DNA of 64,000 nt from Tsukamurella sp. 1534. GTDB taxonomy: Bacteria; Actinomycetota; Actinomycetes; Mycobacteriales; Mycobacteriaceae. The position numbers were made by a program, and so were the translations under genes. Positions 42,948-51,469 of the stretch are shown one piece after another. The notes below the pieces were generated by a model. It made no database searches and was not told the DNA's origin. It was given only the letters and a program-made list of their open reading frames with translations. Every line of letters starts with the position of its first letter. Position 1 is the first letter of the stretch. The stretch is from positions 743,777 through 807,776 of the forward strand of contig NZ_HE997627.1 in the NCBI RefSeq assembly GCF_000312385.1. The letters are read 5' to 3'.

Positions 42948-44465
42948 ATGCGCGAGAATCCCGCAGTCCGTACCGCCGAGGGCGTCGTCGAGGGCCGCTC
43001 CCTCCGGGGCACCGCCGTCTTCCGCGGCATCCCCTACGCACTGCCGCCCGTCGGGGCGTTGCGGTTCGCCGCCCCCGAACCGGCCCCCCATTGGGAGGGC
43101 GTACGGCCCGCGGTCGAATTCGGGCCCCCGCCGCCGCAGTCCGGGCCCGGCCCCAAGGCGGAGGCGTCGGACGACGCGAACTGGCTCACCGTCTCCGTGT
43201 GCACGCCGGACCCCGGCCGGTCGGGGCTGCCCGTCCTGGTGTGGATCTCCTGCGGCGGCTACATGGCCGGGACCGCGGCCGACCCGATGTTCGATCCCAC
43301 CGCGCTCGCGAGCGAGGGCCTGGTGGTCGTGATCGTGCAGTGCCGGATGGGCGCCGAGGGTTTCGCGCTGTTGGACGGCGCACCGTCGAACCGGGGCCTG
43401 CTGGACCAGATCGCCGCGCTCGAGTGGGTCCAGCGGAACATCGCCGCGTTCGGCGGCGACCCCGAGGCGGTGACCATCGCCGGCACGTCGGGCGGCGCGG
43501 GGTCGGTCGCCGCCCTGCTCACGATCCCGCGGGCGCGGCCCCTGTTCCGGCGGGCCATCACGCACTCCGTCCCCGGGCTGCACATCAGCCCTTCGCTGGC
43601 GGCGGAGGTCACGGCCGCGCTCGCGGAGCGCCTCGGCGTCGCGCCGACCGCGGCGGCCTTCGCGGGGGTCCCGCCGCAGCGCCTCGCCGAGGAGGTCACC
43701 GCGCTCTGCGCCGACTCGCCGACCCGCCGGGAGCGGTGGGGCCGCATGGCCCACCTCGGGATCGTCGTCTGCCCGATCATCGACGGCGACCTCCTTCGGG
43801 AGATCCCCTGGACCGCACTGGAAACGGGCCGCGCCGCGGGCGTCGACCTGCTCGCCGGGCACATGCGCGACGAGTTCCGGCTGTTCAGCATCATGATGGG
43901 CGTGCGCGGCACGTTCACCGAGGAGGACGCGGCCACGGCGCGGGAGGTGTTCGCGCCCGGCGACCCCGCCGAGTACCGCGCCGCGTATCCGCACGCGACC
44001 GCGGACGAGATGGTGGAGATCGTGTACTCCGACGCCACCTTCCGCATGCCGTCCGTGCTGCTCGCCGAGGCGAACGCCGCGGCCGGCGGCACATCGTTCC
44101 TGTTCGAGATGTGCTGGGAGTCAGAGGTCTACGGCGCCTGCCACAGCATCGACGTCCCGCTCGCGTTCGGAACGCTGGACTGCCCCACGGGCGTCCTCCT
44201 CTTCGGCGAGGACGCGCCGGACGGTGCGCGCGCGGTATCGGACGAGCTCCTCCACACCTGGGTGCGGTTCTGCGCCACCGGCGATCCGGGCTGGCCCCGC
44301 TACGACGCCGATCGCCGGACCACCCGGCTCCTCGGCGCCCCGTCGACGACGGCGCCGTATCCCGAGGAGCGCTCGCGCCGGATCTGGCAGGGCCGGCCAC
44401 CCGCGCCGTTCGCCCCGCGTGATCAGGCCGCGACGGGCGAGGGCTCCTCGGACTCGTCGGCGTAG
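42948..44465 (+). CDS. Type B carboxylesterase
   Basis: A 505-residue esterase. The N terminus has [29 protein letters not shown], the type B opening. The nucleophile elbow is AGTSGGAGS with Ser181, unlike the usual GESAGG. The oxyanion-hole region reads ISCGGYMAG instead of the HGGG motif of the family. The late His is in [52 protein letters not shown] in the middle follows the family pattern (here GAEGFALLD). Controlled by the divergent TetR gene. Its last 43 bases overlap the convergent symporter gene, an unusually long overlap. Confidence 0.88.
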   Translation: [505 protein letters not shown]

Positions 44466-45793
44466 ACGTCCGTGCGCGGCGCGTTGTAGGCGTCCTCGTC
44501 GAGGATGCCCTCCTGCTTGGCGACGATCGTGGGGATCAGCGCCTGTCCGGTCACGTTGAGCGCGGTGCGTCCCATGTCGACGATCGGCTCCACGGCCAGC
44601 AGCAGGCCGACGCCCGCGAGGGGCAGGCCCAGCGTGGACAGCGTGAGCGTGAGCATCACGGTGGCGCCGGTGGTGCCGGCGGTCGCCGCGGACCCGATCA
44701 CCGAGACCACGACGATCAGCAGGTAATCGGTGATGCCGAGCTCCAGGTGGAAGAACTGCGCCACGAAGATCGCCGCGATCGCGGGGTAGATCGCCGCGCA
44801 CCCGTCCATCTTGGTCGTCGCGCCCAGCGGCACCGCGAACGACGCGTACTCGCGGGGCACGCCCAGGTTGCGCTCGGTCACCCGCTCGGTGACGGGCAGT
44901 GTGCCGATCGAGCTGCGGGACACGAAGCCCAGCTGGGCGGCGGGCCAGACGCCCGTGAAGAACTGCTTCACCGAGAGGCCGTGTGCGCGAACCAGCAACG
45001 GGTACACCACGAATCCGACGATCGCGAGGCCCAGGTAGATCGCACCGGTGAACACGCCGAGCGAGCCGATCGCATCCCAGCCGTAGGTCGCGACCGCGGT
45101 GCCGATGAGCGCGGCGGTGCCGATCGGCGCGAGCCGGATGATCCACCACAGCACCTTCTGGATCACGGCGAGCAGCGACTCGTTGAACCGGATGAACGGC
45201 TCGGCCTTCTCCCCCACCTTGAGGGCGGCGATACCGATGGCGGCGGCCACCACGAGCACCTGGAGCACGTTGAAGCTCAACGAGATCGCACCGTCGTCCG
45301 ACGCCTTGGCCTGCAGGCCGAGGAAGTTCGACGGGACCAGTCCGGTGAGGAAGGCCCACCAGGATCCGGTGGTCGACGGTGCCTTGCCCTCGCCGGTCAC
45401 CGTCGTGTGCGCACCGGGCTGCAGCACCAGGCCGAGGACGATGCCGATGACCACCGCGATGAACGCGGTGATCGCGAACCACAGCAGGGTCTTCCCCGCC
45501 AGTCGCGCGGCGTTGGTCACGTTGCGCAGGTTGGCGATCGACGCGATCACGGCGGTCACGATGAGCGGTACGACCGCGACGGTGAGCAGCTTGACGTAGC
45601 TGGAGCCGATGGTCTTGAGGGTGCCGATCAGCCAGTTCACGTTGCCGTCGGCGGCGGGCGCCAGCGAGCGGGCGAGGAGGCCGAGAATCACACCGGCCAC
45701 GAGGCCGACGACGATCTGGAAGCCGAAGTTCTTCAGCAGCGGCGGGATTCGGGAGGGCTTGTTCGCGGGGTCCGCGGATACAGCGCTGGACAT
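44423..45793 (-). CDS. DAACS sodium symporter, possibly a cystine importer
   Basis: A 456-residue dicarboxylate/amino acid:cation symporter. The family landmarks are GFVSRSSIGTLPVTERV (the re-entrant serine-rich loop), PLGATTKMDGCAAIYPAIAAIFVAQ, and TTGATVMLTLTLSTLGLP ending with GQALIPTIVAKQEG. Length and pattern fit both C4-dicarboxylate carriers and TcyP-type L-cystine carriers. A 23-residue Cys-ending leader peptide upstream (45861-45932) favours the sulfur-amino-acid reading. The ATG at 45793 has AAGGA seven bases upstream. It overlaps the esterase gene's end in the convergent sense by 43 bases. Confidence 0.88.
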   Translation of the reverse strand: MSSAVSADPANKPSRIPPLLKNFGFQIVVGLVAGVILGLLARSLAPAADGNVNWLIGTLKTIGSSYVKLLTVAVVPLIVTAVIASIANLRNVTNAARLAGKTLLWFAITAFIAVVIGIVLGLVLQPGAHTTVTGEGKAPSTTGSWWAFLTGLVPSNFLGLQAKASDDGAISLSFNVLQVLVVAAAIGIAALKVGEKAEPFIRFNESLLAVIQKVLWWIIRLAPIGTAALIGTAVATYGWDAIGSLGVFTGAIYLGLAIVGFVVYPLLVRAHGLSVKQFFTGVWPAAQLGFVSRSSIGTLPVTERVTERNLGVPREYASFAVPLGATTKMDGCAAIYPAIAAIFVAQFFHLELGITDYLLIVVVSVIGSAATAGTTGATVMLTLTLSTLGLPLAGVGLLLAVEPIVDMGRTALNVTGQALIPTIVAKQEGILDEDAYNAPRTDVYADESEEPSPVAA

Positions 45794-45860
45794 AGTCGTG
45801 TCCTTAGGAGATGTGAGGGTCCGGGTCACGGACGAAGAATGTGCGGAGGCGGGACGGCGC

Positions 45861-45932
45861 TCAGCGGCGACAGAGCGCGCTGGCCGTCTGGACCTGGTCG
45901 ACGAAGCGCCGACTCGTCAGGAGGATCTGCAC
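45861..45932 (-). CDS. Putative cysteine-responsive leader peptide
   Basis: A 23-residue frame, GTG to TGA, containing LLTSRRFVDQ and ending SALCRR. It matches the actinobacterial leader-peptide pattern (L-x-S-R-x-x-V-D ... A-x-C-R) found upstream of sulfur-metabolism genes. TACTGT six bases before the GTG suggests a leaderless start. The single Cys is the third residue from the end. It lies 67 bases upstream of the DAACS symporter on the same strand. A hairpin with stem GTCCG/CGGAC (45819-45833) lies between the peptide and the symporter Shine-Dalgarno. Attenuation of the symporter by cysteine supply is inference. Confidence 0.65.
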   Translation of the reverse strand: MQILLTSRRFVDQVQTASALCRR

Positions 45933-45938
45933 CCGTCC

Positions 45939-45944
45939 ACAGTA
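45939..45944 (-). promoter_or_regulatory. -10 element of the leader-peptide promoter
   Basis: TACTGT on the minus strand, then six bases and the GTG of the leader peptide. The -35 region is weak (TTCGTT at 45967-45962). Confidence 0.45.
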
Positions 45945-45985
45945 CGCCCCTGCATCCCGGTAACGAACCGCGGTCCACGTAGTGT

Positions 45986-46008
45986 GATCCTTCACGAGTC
46001 AAAGGATC
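45986..46008 (+). promoter_or_regulatory. Inverted repeat at the start of the MFS exporter transcript
   Basis: GATCCTT (45986-45992) and AAGGATC (46002-46008) flank nine bases. TAGTGT at 45980-45985 is a possible -10, so the repeat would cover the transcription start, a typical repressor position. The start codon is 22 bases downstream. Confidence 0.45.
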
Positions 46009-46030
46009 GGACCACGAGAAACGGGAGTAC

Positions 46031-47218
46031 ATGAACCGCACGCCACCGTCGCCGGGGCGCCTCGCGCTGATCCTCGGATCGCTGTCGGCGTTCGGCCCCA
46101 TCACCACGGACCTGTACCTGCCGGCGTTGCCCGCCGCGGCGGCGGATCTGCAGGCCTCGCAGGCGTCCATCCAGGCGACGCTCACGGCCTGCCTCATCGG
46201 CCTGGCGCTGGGCCAGGTGTTCGTCGGGCCGCTCTCGGACTCCATCGGGCGCAGGCGCCCGATGATCGCCGGCATGGCGCTGTTCATCCTGAGCTCGCTG
46301 CTGTGCGCGGCGGCGCCGTCGGTGTACCTGCTCGACGGTGCGCGGCTCCTCCAGGGCCTGGCGGGCGCCGCGGGGATCGTGCTCAGCCTCGCGATCGTGC
46401 GTGATCTGTTCCACGGTGCCGATGCGGCGCGGATGATCGCGACGCTGATGGCGGTGGGCGGCGTGGCGCCGATCGTCGCTCCGCTCGCCGGCGCGCAGCT
46501 GCTCCGCGTCATGGACTGGCGGGGGCTGTTCGTCGTGCTCGCCGTGCTGGGCGTGGCACTGCTCGCCGTCGCCGCGCTGTTGGTGCCGGAGACGCTGCCG
46601 GCGGCGGACCGTCGGCCCGCGGGCTGGGCGTCGGTGGGCGCCGGGTTCGCCTCGCTCGCCCGGGACCGCAGGTTCGTCGCGCTCACGCTGGCGGGCGGCC
46701 TCGCGTTCGCGGCGATGTTCGCGTACATCTCGACGTCGGCGTTCGTGTTCCAGAGCCACTACGGCTACTCCGAGTCCGCGTTCAGTGTGGTGTTCGCGGT
46801 GAACGCGGTGGGGCTTCTGGTGACGAACCTGCTCGCGGGCCGCCTGGTGACGCGGGTCCCCGCGGGCGCGCTGGTGCGGCTCGGCCTCGGGGGCATGGTC
46901 GCGGGATCGGTGGCGTCCCTGGCCGCGCTCACCGCGGATTCGCCGCCGTTCGTGATCGCGGCCCTGTTCGTCACGGTCTCGAGCCTGGGGCTCGTGATGC
47001 CGACAGTGGCGGCGCTGGCGCTGGAGGATCACGGTTCGCTCGCGGGCACCGCGTCGGCGGCGCTGGGCTCGGCGCGGTTCGTCCTGGGCGGGGTCGCGGC
47101 GCTGTTCGCCGGGATCGGCGGGAACCCGGTGGTGTTGGGGGTGGCGATAGTGGTGTGCGCGGCCGGCGCGGCCGCTGCTTTCGCGTTCGCCAAGCGGGAG
47201 CCAACCGCCGCCCGCTAG
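46031..47218 (+). CDS. MFS multidrug exporter, Bcr/CflA type
   Basis: A 395-residue twelve-helix MFS protein. It shows LSAFGPITTDLYLPALPAAAADL at the first helix, the DHA1 loop motif GPLSDSIGRRRPMIAGM, and RLLQGLAGAAGIVLSLAIVRDLF at helix 4, all characteristic of Bcr/CflA drug:H+ antiporters. Drug substrates cannot be predicted. It is preceded by a candidate operator. The gene ends nine bases before the M48 protease gene, and its last codons contain that gene's -10 element. Confidence 0.9.
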   Translation: MNRTPPSPGRLALILGSLSAFGPITTDLYLPALPAAAADLQASQASIQATLTACLIGLALGQVFVGPLSDSIGRRRPMIAGMALFILSSLLCAAAPSVYLLDGARLLQGLAGAAGIVLSLAIVRDLFHGADAARMIATLMAVGGVAPIVAPLAGAQLLRVMDWRGLFVVLAVLGVALLAVAALLVPETLPAADRRPAGWASVGAGFASLARDRRFVALTLAGGLAFAAMFAYISTSAFVFQSHYGYSESAFSVVFAVNAVGLLVTNLLAGRLVTRVPAGALVRLGLGGMVAGSVASLAALTADSPPFVIAALFVTVSSLGLVMPTVAALALEDHGSLAGTASAALGSARFVLGGVAALFAGIGGNPVVLGVAIVVCAAGAAAAFAFAKREPTAAR

Positions 47219-47221
47219 GTT
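47216..47221 (+). promoter_or_regulatory. -10 element of the leaderless M48 gene
   Basis: TAGGTT, which includes the TAG stop codon of the upstream MFS gene, is followed by six bases and the ATG at 47228. No Shine-Dalgarno is present. Confidence 0.45.
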
Positions 47222-47227
47222 CGAAAC

Positions 47228-48316
47228 ATGGCTTCTTCAGAATTGGAAACTCTGCCCTCGTTCCCGGGGATCAGCTCGCGGGCGTGGGAACACCCCTCGG
47301 ATCGCGCCGCGTTGGTCGCCCTCCGCGGCCTCAAGGGCTTCGACACGATCCTCAAGGCCATATCCGCCCTCCTCCGCGAGCGCCAGCACCGCCTGTTGTA
47401 CCTGGCGTCGGGAGTGCGGGTGGACGAGCGGCAGTTCCCGGAGTTGCACGCGATGCTGGCCGATTGCGTCCGCGTCCTCGACGCGCCGACGACGCCGGAG
47501 GTCTACGTGGTCCAGGACCCCGCGGTGAACGCCTTCACCATCGGCATGGACACGCCGTTCATCGTGATCAACACCGGCCTGTTGGACCTCATGGACGCCG
47601 ACGAGCAGCACTTCGTGCTGGGCCACGAACTGGGCCACGCGCTCTCCGGTCACGCGGTATACCGGACGATGCTGATGCACCTGCTGCGCCTGGCCGGCAG
47701 CTTCGGTTGGATGCCGATCGGCGGGTGGGCCCTGCGCGCGATGGTCGCGGCCCTGATGGAGTGGCAGCGCAAGTCCGAGCTGTCCGGTGACCGCGCGGGC
47801 CTGCTCTGCGTGCAGGACCCCGATGTCGCGATGCGGGTGCACATGAAGACTGCGGGCGGCACCCGGCTGGACGAGATGGACACCCAGCGCTTCCTCGCGC
47901 AGGCCGCCGAGTACGAGCGCACGGGCGACCTCCGGGACGGCGTCCTGAAGCTGCTCAACCTGGAGCTGCGGTCGCACCCGTTCTCCGTGCTGCGGGCTGC
48001 CGACCTCAACCGCTGGGTGGAGCGCGGCGACTACGGGCGGATCCTCGCCGGCGAGTACCCGCGCCGTGAGGACGACGACAGTGCCAGCGCCGCCGAGGAG
48101 TTCCGGACCGCGGCGCGCGGTTACAAGGAGAACTTCGACGCGTCCGCCGATCCCCTCATCACGACCCTGCGGGACTACGGCTCGTCCGCGGTCAACACGG
48201 TCGGCCAGGGCGTGACCGACGTGGCGACGGGCGTCGGCCGCAAGTTCGACGAGTGGCGCCGGAACTCGGCCCGCAAGTACGACGACGGGGGCACCGGGGA
48301 CGCCGCCGGCGAATGA
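47228..48316 (+). CDS. M48-family zinc metalloprotease
   Basis: A 362-residue protein with HELGH at 133-137 in VLGHELGHALSGHAVY and the third ligand in MEWQRKSELSGDRAGLL (ELSGDRA). DAPTTPEVYVVQDPAVNAFTIG precedes the motif, as in HtpX-like M48 enzymes. Only weak hydrophobic segments flank the active site (LRLAGSFGWMPIGGWALRAMVAAL), so membrane association is uncertain. The C-terminal 90 residues are polar, with a possible membrane-interacting repeat-like GQGVTDVATGVG. Substrates are unknown. Confidence 0.88.
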   Translation: MASSELETLPSFPGISSRAWEHPSDRAALVALRGLKGFDTILKAISALLRERQHRLLYLASGVRVDERQFPELHAMLADCVRVLDAPTTPEVYVVQDPAVNAFTIGMDTPFIVINTGLLDLMDADEQHFVLGHELGHALSGHAVYRTMLMHLLRLAGSFGWMPIGGWALRAMVAALMEWQRKSELSGDRAGLLCVQDPDVAMRVHMKTAGGTRLDEMDTQRFLAQAAEYERTGDLRDGVLKLLNLELRSHPFSVLRAADLNRWVERGDYGRILAGEYPRREDDDSASAAEEFRTAARGYKENFDASADPLITTLRDYGSSAVNTVGQGVTDVATGVGRKFDEWRRNSARKYDDGGTGDAAGE

Positions 48317-48348
48317 CCGGCCCCCGTTTCCGCTGATCTGTCAAGCCC

Positions 48349-48377
48349 CCTGTGGAGGAAGCGTTCTCCTCCACAGG
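48349..48377 (+). terminator. Strong hairpin after the M48 gene
   Basis: CCTGTGGAGGA (48349-48359) pairs perfectly with TCCTCCACAGG (48367-48377) over a 7-base loop. It follows the M48 stop by 32 bases and precedes the M23 gene start by 50 bases. There is no T-tract. Confidence 0.7.
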
Positions 48378-48427
48378 AGCACCTGGTTCACGCCGTTCAC
48401 GACGGGGTCGTGCCGCATCGTCGGAGC

Positions 48428-48922
48428 ATGCGCACGATCACGTTCCTGCTCGGCCTGGTGCCTGTCCTGATGTCCCCTCCGGCGGCGCGGGCCTCGCCGG
48501 GCTACGACTGGCCCCTGGATCCTCGGCCCGCGGTGGTGACGCCGTTCGCGAACCCGGAGAAGCGGTGGCAGTCCGGGCACCGCGGCGTGGACCTGGCCGC
48601 TGTCGCCGGGCAGCCCGTCCACGCGTCGGGCGCCGGGCGCGTGCACCACGTGGGCCGGGTGGACGACCGCACGGTCGTCTCGGTGATGCACCCGAACGGT
48701 CTCCTCACCACCTACGAGCCCGTCGACGGTCCGCTGGTGCGCGAGGGCGACGAGGTGTCCGTGGGCAGCCCGATCGGCCGGGTGGCCGCGGGCCATCCCG
48801 GCTGCCCGGTGGCGGCGTGCCTGCACTGGGGGTTGCGCAGGGGTGCGGGACACGCGGCCCGCTACTACGACCCGCGGCTGCTGGTCGGAGCCGCTCCGGT
48901 GCGGCTCCTGCCCGACGGATGA
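48428..48922 (+). CDS. Exported M23-family peptidase-like protein
   Basis: A 164-residue protein with an N-terminal signal peptide (about 1-23, ending AARA) and one LytM/M23 domain. The metal ligands fit His51 and Asp55 (HRGVDLA) and His133 (CLHWGLRRG), with an additional His in VHASGAGRV. A short M23 domain next to rpsB/xerC is the counterpart of mycobacterial Rv2891. It is probably a peptidoglycan endopeptidase or an inactive divisome activator. The ATG at 48428 gives the best signal peptide. Confidence 0.87.
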   Translation: MRTITFLLGLVPVLMSPPAARASPGYDWPLDPRPAVVTPFANPEKRWQSGHRGVDLAAVAGQPVHASGAGRVHHVGRVDDRTVVSVMHPNGLLTTYEPVDGPLVREGDEVSVGSPIGRVAAGHPGCPVAACLHWGLRRGAGHAARYYDPRLLVGAAPVRLLPDG

Positions 48923-48972
48923 AATGCGCCGGGGTCGCGCGGAAACGGCCCGCGGGTGCAACGATTGGTCCC

Positions 48973-50535
48973 GTGACGGACGAACAGACACCGGACAGCG
49001 CACCGTCGGACCCCGAATCGGGCCAGACGCCCGCCGAGCGGCTCCAGGAGGCCCAGACCATCGCGTACCCCAGCAGCTCCGCGAGCACCCGGCGCAAGCG
49101 GCCGGAGCACGACCCCACCGTCGTCGTGCTGTTCGGCGCGACGGGCGACCTCTCGCGACGGAAGCTCCTGTGCGGCCTGGGTTATCTCGCGGTGTCGGGG
49201 CTCGGGCCCGATATGCGGGTGATCGGCACCAGCCTCGACGACATGACCGACGAGCAGTTCCGCGCTTTCGCCCGCAGCGCCGTCGACGAAGTGGGCGCGC
49301 GCAAGCTCACCGACGAACAGTGGCAGGAGTTCGCGCCGGACCTGTCCTACGTCAACACCTCCGCGGGGCCGGAGGCGCTCGCGAAGGCGGTCGCGGAGAA
49401 GGAGAAGGAGCTGGGCGCGGAGCAGGGACAGCGCGTGCGCCGCCTGTTCTACCTCAGCGTGCCGCCCAAGGCCGCGACGTCCGTCATCGACACCCTCGCC
49501 AAGGCGGGGTTGACCGAGGGCTCGCGGGTGATCATGGAGAAGCCGTTCGGCGAGGACCTGGAGTCGGCGTTGGCCCTGAACGCGGAGGTGCACAAGACCT
49601 TCCGCGAGAAGCAGATCTTCCGGATCGATCACTTCCTCGGCAAGGAGGCTGCGCAGAACATCCTCGCGTTCCGCTTCGCCAACGGCCTGTTCGAGCCGAT
49701 CTGGAACCGCAACTTCATCGATCACGTGCAGATCGACATCCCGGAGTCCCTGGGCCTGGACGCGCGCGCCGCGTTCTACGAGCCGACCGGCGCCTACAAG
49801 GACATGGTGGTCACCCACCTGTTCCAGGTGATGGCGTTCGTCGCGATGGAGCCGCCGACCGCCCTGGAACCGCGCGCCATCTCCGAGGAGAAGAACAAGG
49901 TCTTCCGATCGCTCGAACCGATCCGCCCGGAGGACGTGGTCCGCGGCCAGTACATGGGCTACCGGCAGGAGAAGGGCGTCGATCCCGAATCGGATACCGA
50001 GACATTCATCGCGCTGGAGGCCCGCATCGACAACTGGCGCTGGGCGGGCGTGCCCTTCTACCTGCGCACGGGGAAGAAGATGGCGCAGGGCATGCGGATC
50101 ATCTCCGTCGCCTTCAAGGAGGCGCCGAAGTCGATGTTTCCCAGCGGATCCGGGATCGGCCAGCAGGGCCCGGATCACCTCACCTTCGACCTCGCCGACG
50201 AATCGAAGGTGTCGCTGAGCTTCTACGGCAAGCGCCCCGGCCCGGGGATGCGGCTGGAGAAGCTGTCGATGCAGTTCTCCACCGAGGAGACGGATCGGGC
50301 CGACGACGTGCTGGAGGCGTACGAACGGCTGATCCTCGACGCGATGCACGGCGACCACACCCTGTTCACCACCGCCGAGGGCATCGAATCCCTGTGGGAG
50401 CGTTCGATTCCGCTGCTCGACGACCCGCCGCCGGTGAAGCTCTACGAGCCGGCCTCGTGGGGCCCGAACTCGATCCACCAGTTGATCGCGCCGAACGCGT
50501 GGCGGCTGCCGTTCGAGCGCAGCTGGCGGGACTGA
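48973..50535 (+). CDS. zwf: Glucose-6-phosphate 1-dehydrogenase
   Basis: A 520-residue NADP-linked enzyme opening the pentose phosphate pathway. It has the Rossmann motif FGATGDLSRRKL near residue 55, EKPFGEDLESAL, the catalytic RIDHFLGKEAAQNIL, and RTGKKM near 380. The N-terminal 45 residues are an acidic, disordered extension. The GTG at 48973 is chosen: AACGAT ends seven bases before it, which suggests a leaderless message. An alternative ATG at 48919 would overlap the M23 stop and add 18 residues. It supplies NADPH, the reductant for Mtr. Confidence 0.95.
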   Translation: MTDEQTPDSAPSDPESGQTPAERLQEAQTIAYPSSSASTRRKRPEHDPTVVVLFGATGDLSRRKLLCGLGYLAVSGLGPDMRVIGTSLDDMTDEQFRAFARSAVDEVGARKLTDEQWQEFAPDLSYVNTSAGPEALAKAVAEKEKELGAEQGQRVRRLFYLSVPPKAATSVIDTLAKAGLTEGSRVIMEKPFGEDLESALALNAEVHKTFREKQIFRIDHFLGKEAAQNILAFRFANGLFEPIWNRNFIDHVQIDIPESLGLDARAAFYEPTGAYKDMVVTHLFQVMAFVAMEPPTALEPRAISEEKNKVFRSLEPIRPEDVVRGQYMGYRQEKGVDPESDTETFIALEARIDNWRWAGVPFYLRTGKKMAQGMRIISVAFKEAPKSMFPSGSGIGQQGPDHLTFDLADESKVSLSFYGKRPGPGMRLEKLSMQFSTEETDRADDVLEAYERLILDAMHGDHTLFTTAEGIESLWERSIPLLDDPPPVKLYEPASWGPNSIHQLIAPNAWRLPFERSWRD

Positions 50536-50544
50536 CCCGAGGCT

Positions 50545-51450
50545 TCAGGCCCGCGGGTGCGCCTGCTCGTGGGCGGCACGTAGCCGCGCGACGGAGACGT
50601 GCGTGTACAGCTGCGTGGTGGCGAGGGAGCTGTGCCCCAGCAGCTCCTGCACCACGCGCAGGTCCGCACCGCCGTCCAGGAGGTGCGTGGCGGCGGTGTG
50701 CCGCAGCCCGTGCGGAGCCACCTCACGCCCGCCCGGGACGGATCCCGTCACCTGATGGACGACGGTCCGCGCCTGCCGCGGGTCGAGGCGCCCGCCGCGC
50801 GCCCCGAGGAACAACGCGGAACCCGAGCGCGCCCCCACCAGCGCGGGCCGCGCCTCGTCGAGCCAGCGGCGCAGGGCGTCGGCGGCGGGCGCGCCGAACG
50901 GCACCGTCCGCTCCTTGTCGCCCTTGCCGATCACCCGCAGCACGCGATTGCCCCGGTCCACGGATCCCACGTCCAGCCCGCACAGCTCGGAGACTCGGAT
51001 GCCGGTGGCGTACAGCAGTTCCGCGATCGCCTGGTCGCGTACGGCGATCGGGTCGCCCTCGGCCGCGCCGGAGGCGGCGTTGGCGAGCGCCTGCGTCGCA
51101 TCGTCGGCGGAGAGGACCGACGGCAGGGTCCGCCGCGCCCGCGGTGCCTTGAGCCTGGCGCCCGGATCGGCGTCGAGGTGGCCCCGGCGGGTCGCCCACG
51201 CGGTGTAGGTCCGCGCCGAGGACGCCTGGCGCGCCAGCGTGGTGCGTGCCGCGCCTGCCGCCGCGCGCCCACCGAGCCAGGCCCGCAGCGTCGCCAGGTC
51301 CAGACGGTCCGCCGCCACCCCGCGCTCCTCCGCGAAGGCGAGCATCGACTGCAGGTCGGCGAGGTAGGCGCGCACTGTGTGCTCGCTCCGGCCGCGTTCG
51401 AGCCTGAGATAGGTCTCGTACTCGGCCAGGGCGTCGGTCATGGTCTCCAC
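50545..51450 (-). CDS. xerC: Tyrosine recombinase XerC
   Basis: A 301-residue site-specific recombinase that resolves chromosome dimers at dif with XerD. The N-terminal SAM-like core-binding domain (about 5-95) is followed by the catalytic residues Arg152 (ATGIRVSEL), Lys176 or Lys179 (KGDKER), His247 and Arg250 ([13 protein letters not shown]), His273 (LLGHSS) and Tyr282 (TQLYTHV). Convergent with zwf. Placement near rpsB-tsf and dprA is conserved. It is a housekeeping recombinase and not a sign of an integrated element. Confidence 0.94.
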   Translation of the reverse strand: METMTDALAEYETYLRLERGRSEHTVRAYLADLQSMLAFAEERGVAADRLDLATLRAWLGGRAAAGAARTTLARQASSARTYTAWATRRGHLDADPGARLKAPRARRTLPSVLSADDATQALANAASGAAEGDPIAVRDQAIAELLYATGIRVSELCGLDVGSVDRGNRVLRVIGKGDKERTVPFGAPAADALRRWLDEARPALVGARSGSALFLGARGGRLDPRQARTVVHQVTGSVPGGREVAPHGLRHTAATHLLDGGADLRVVQELLGHSSLATTQLYTHVSVARLRAAHEQAHPRA

Positions 51451-51469
51451 GATAGGCGCGGCGGGGCGC

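Noticed and set aside
41282..44422. A very long plus-strand open frame of more than 1000 codons
   Set aside because: It runs antisense to the AGCS symporter and TetR genes and out of frame with the esterase; its composition is Arg/His/Gly/Pro-rich, as expected of a GC-rich shadow frame.
48843..51152. A 769-codon plus-strand frame over zwf and xerC
   Set aside because: It is out of frame with zwf, which has all G6PD motifs; the frame is Arg/Pro-rich and crosses the convergent xerC gene.
50545..51450. Integrase of a genomic island
   Set aside because: Sequence and chromosomal context fit housekeeping XerC. No att-like direct repeats or tRNA lie beside it.
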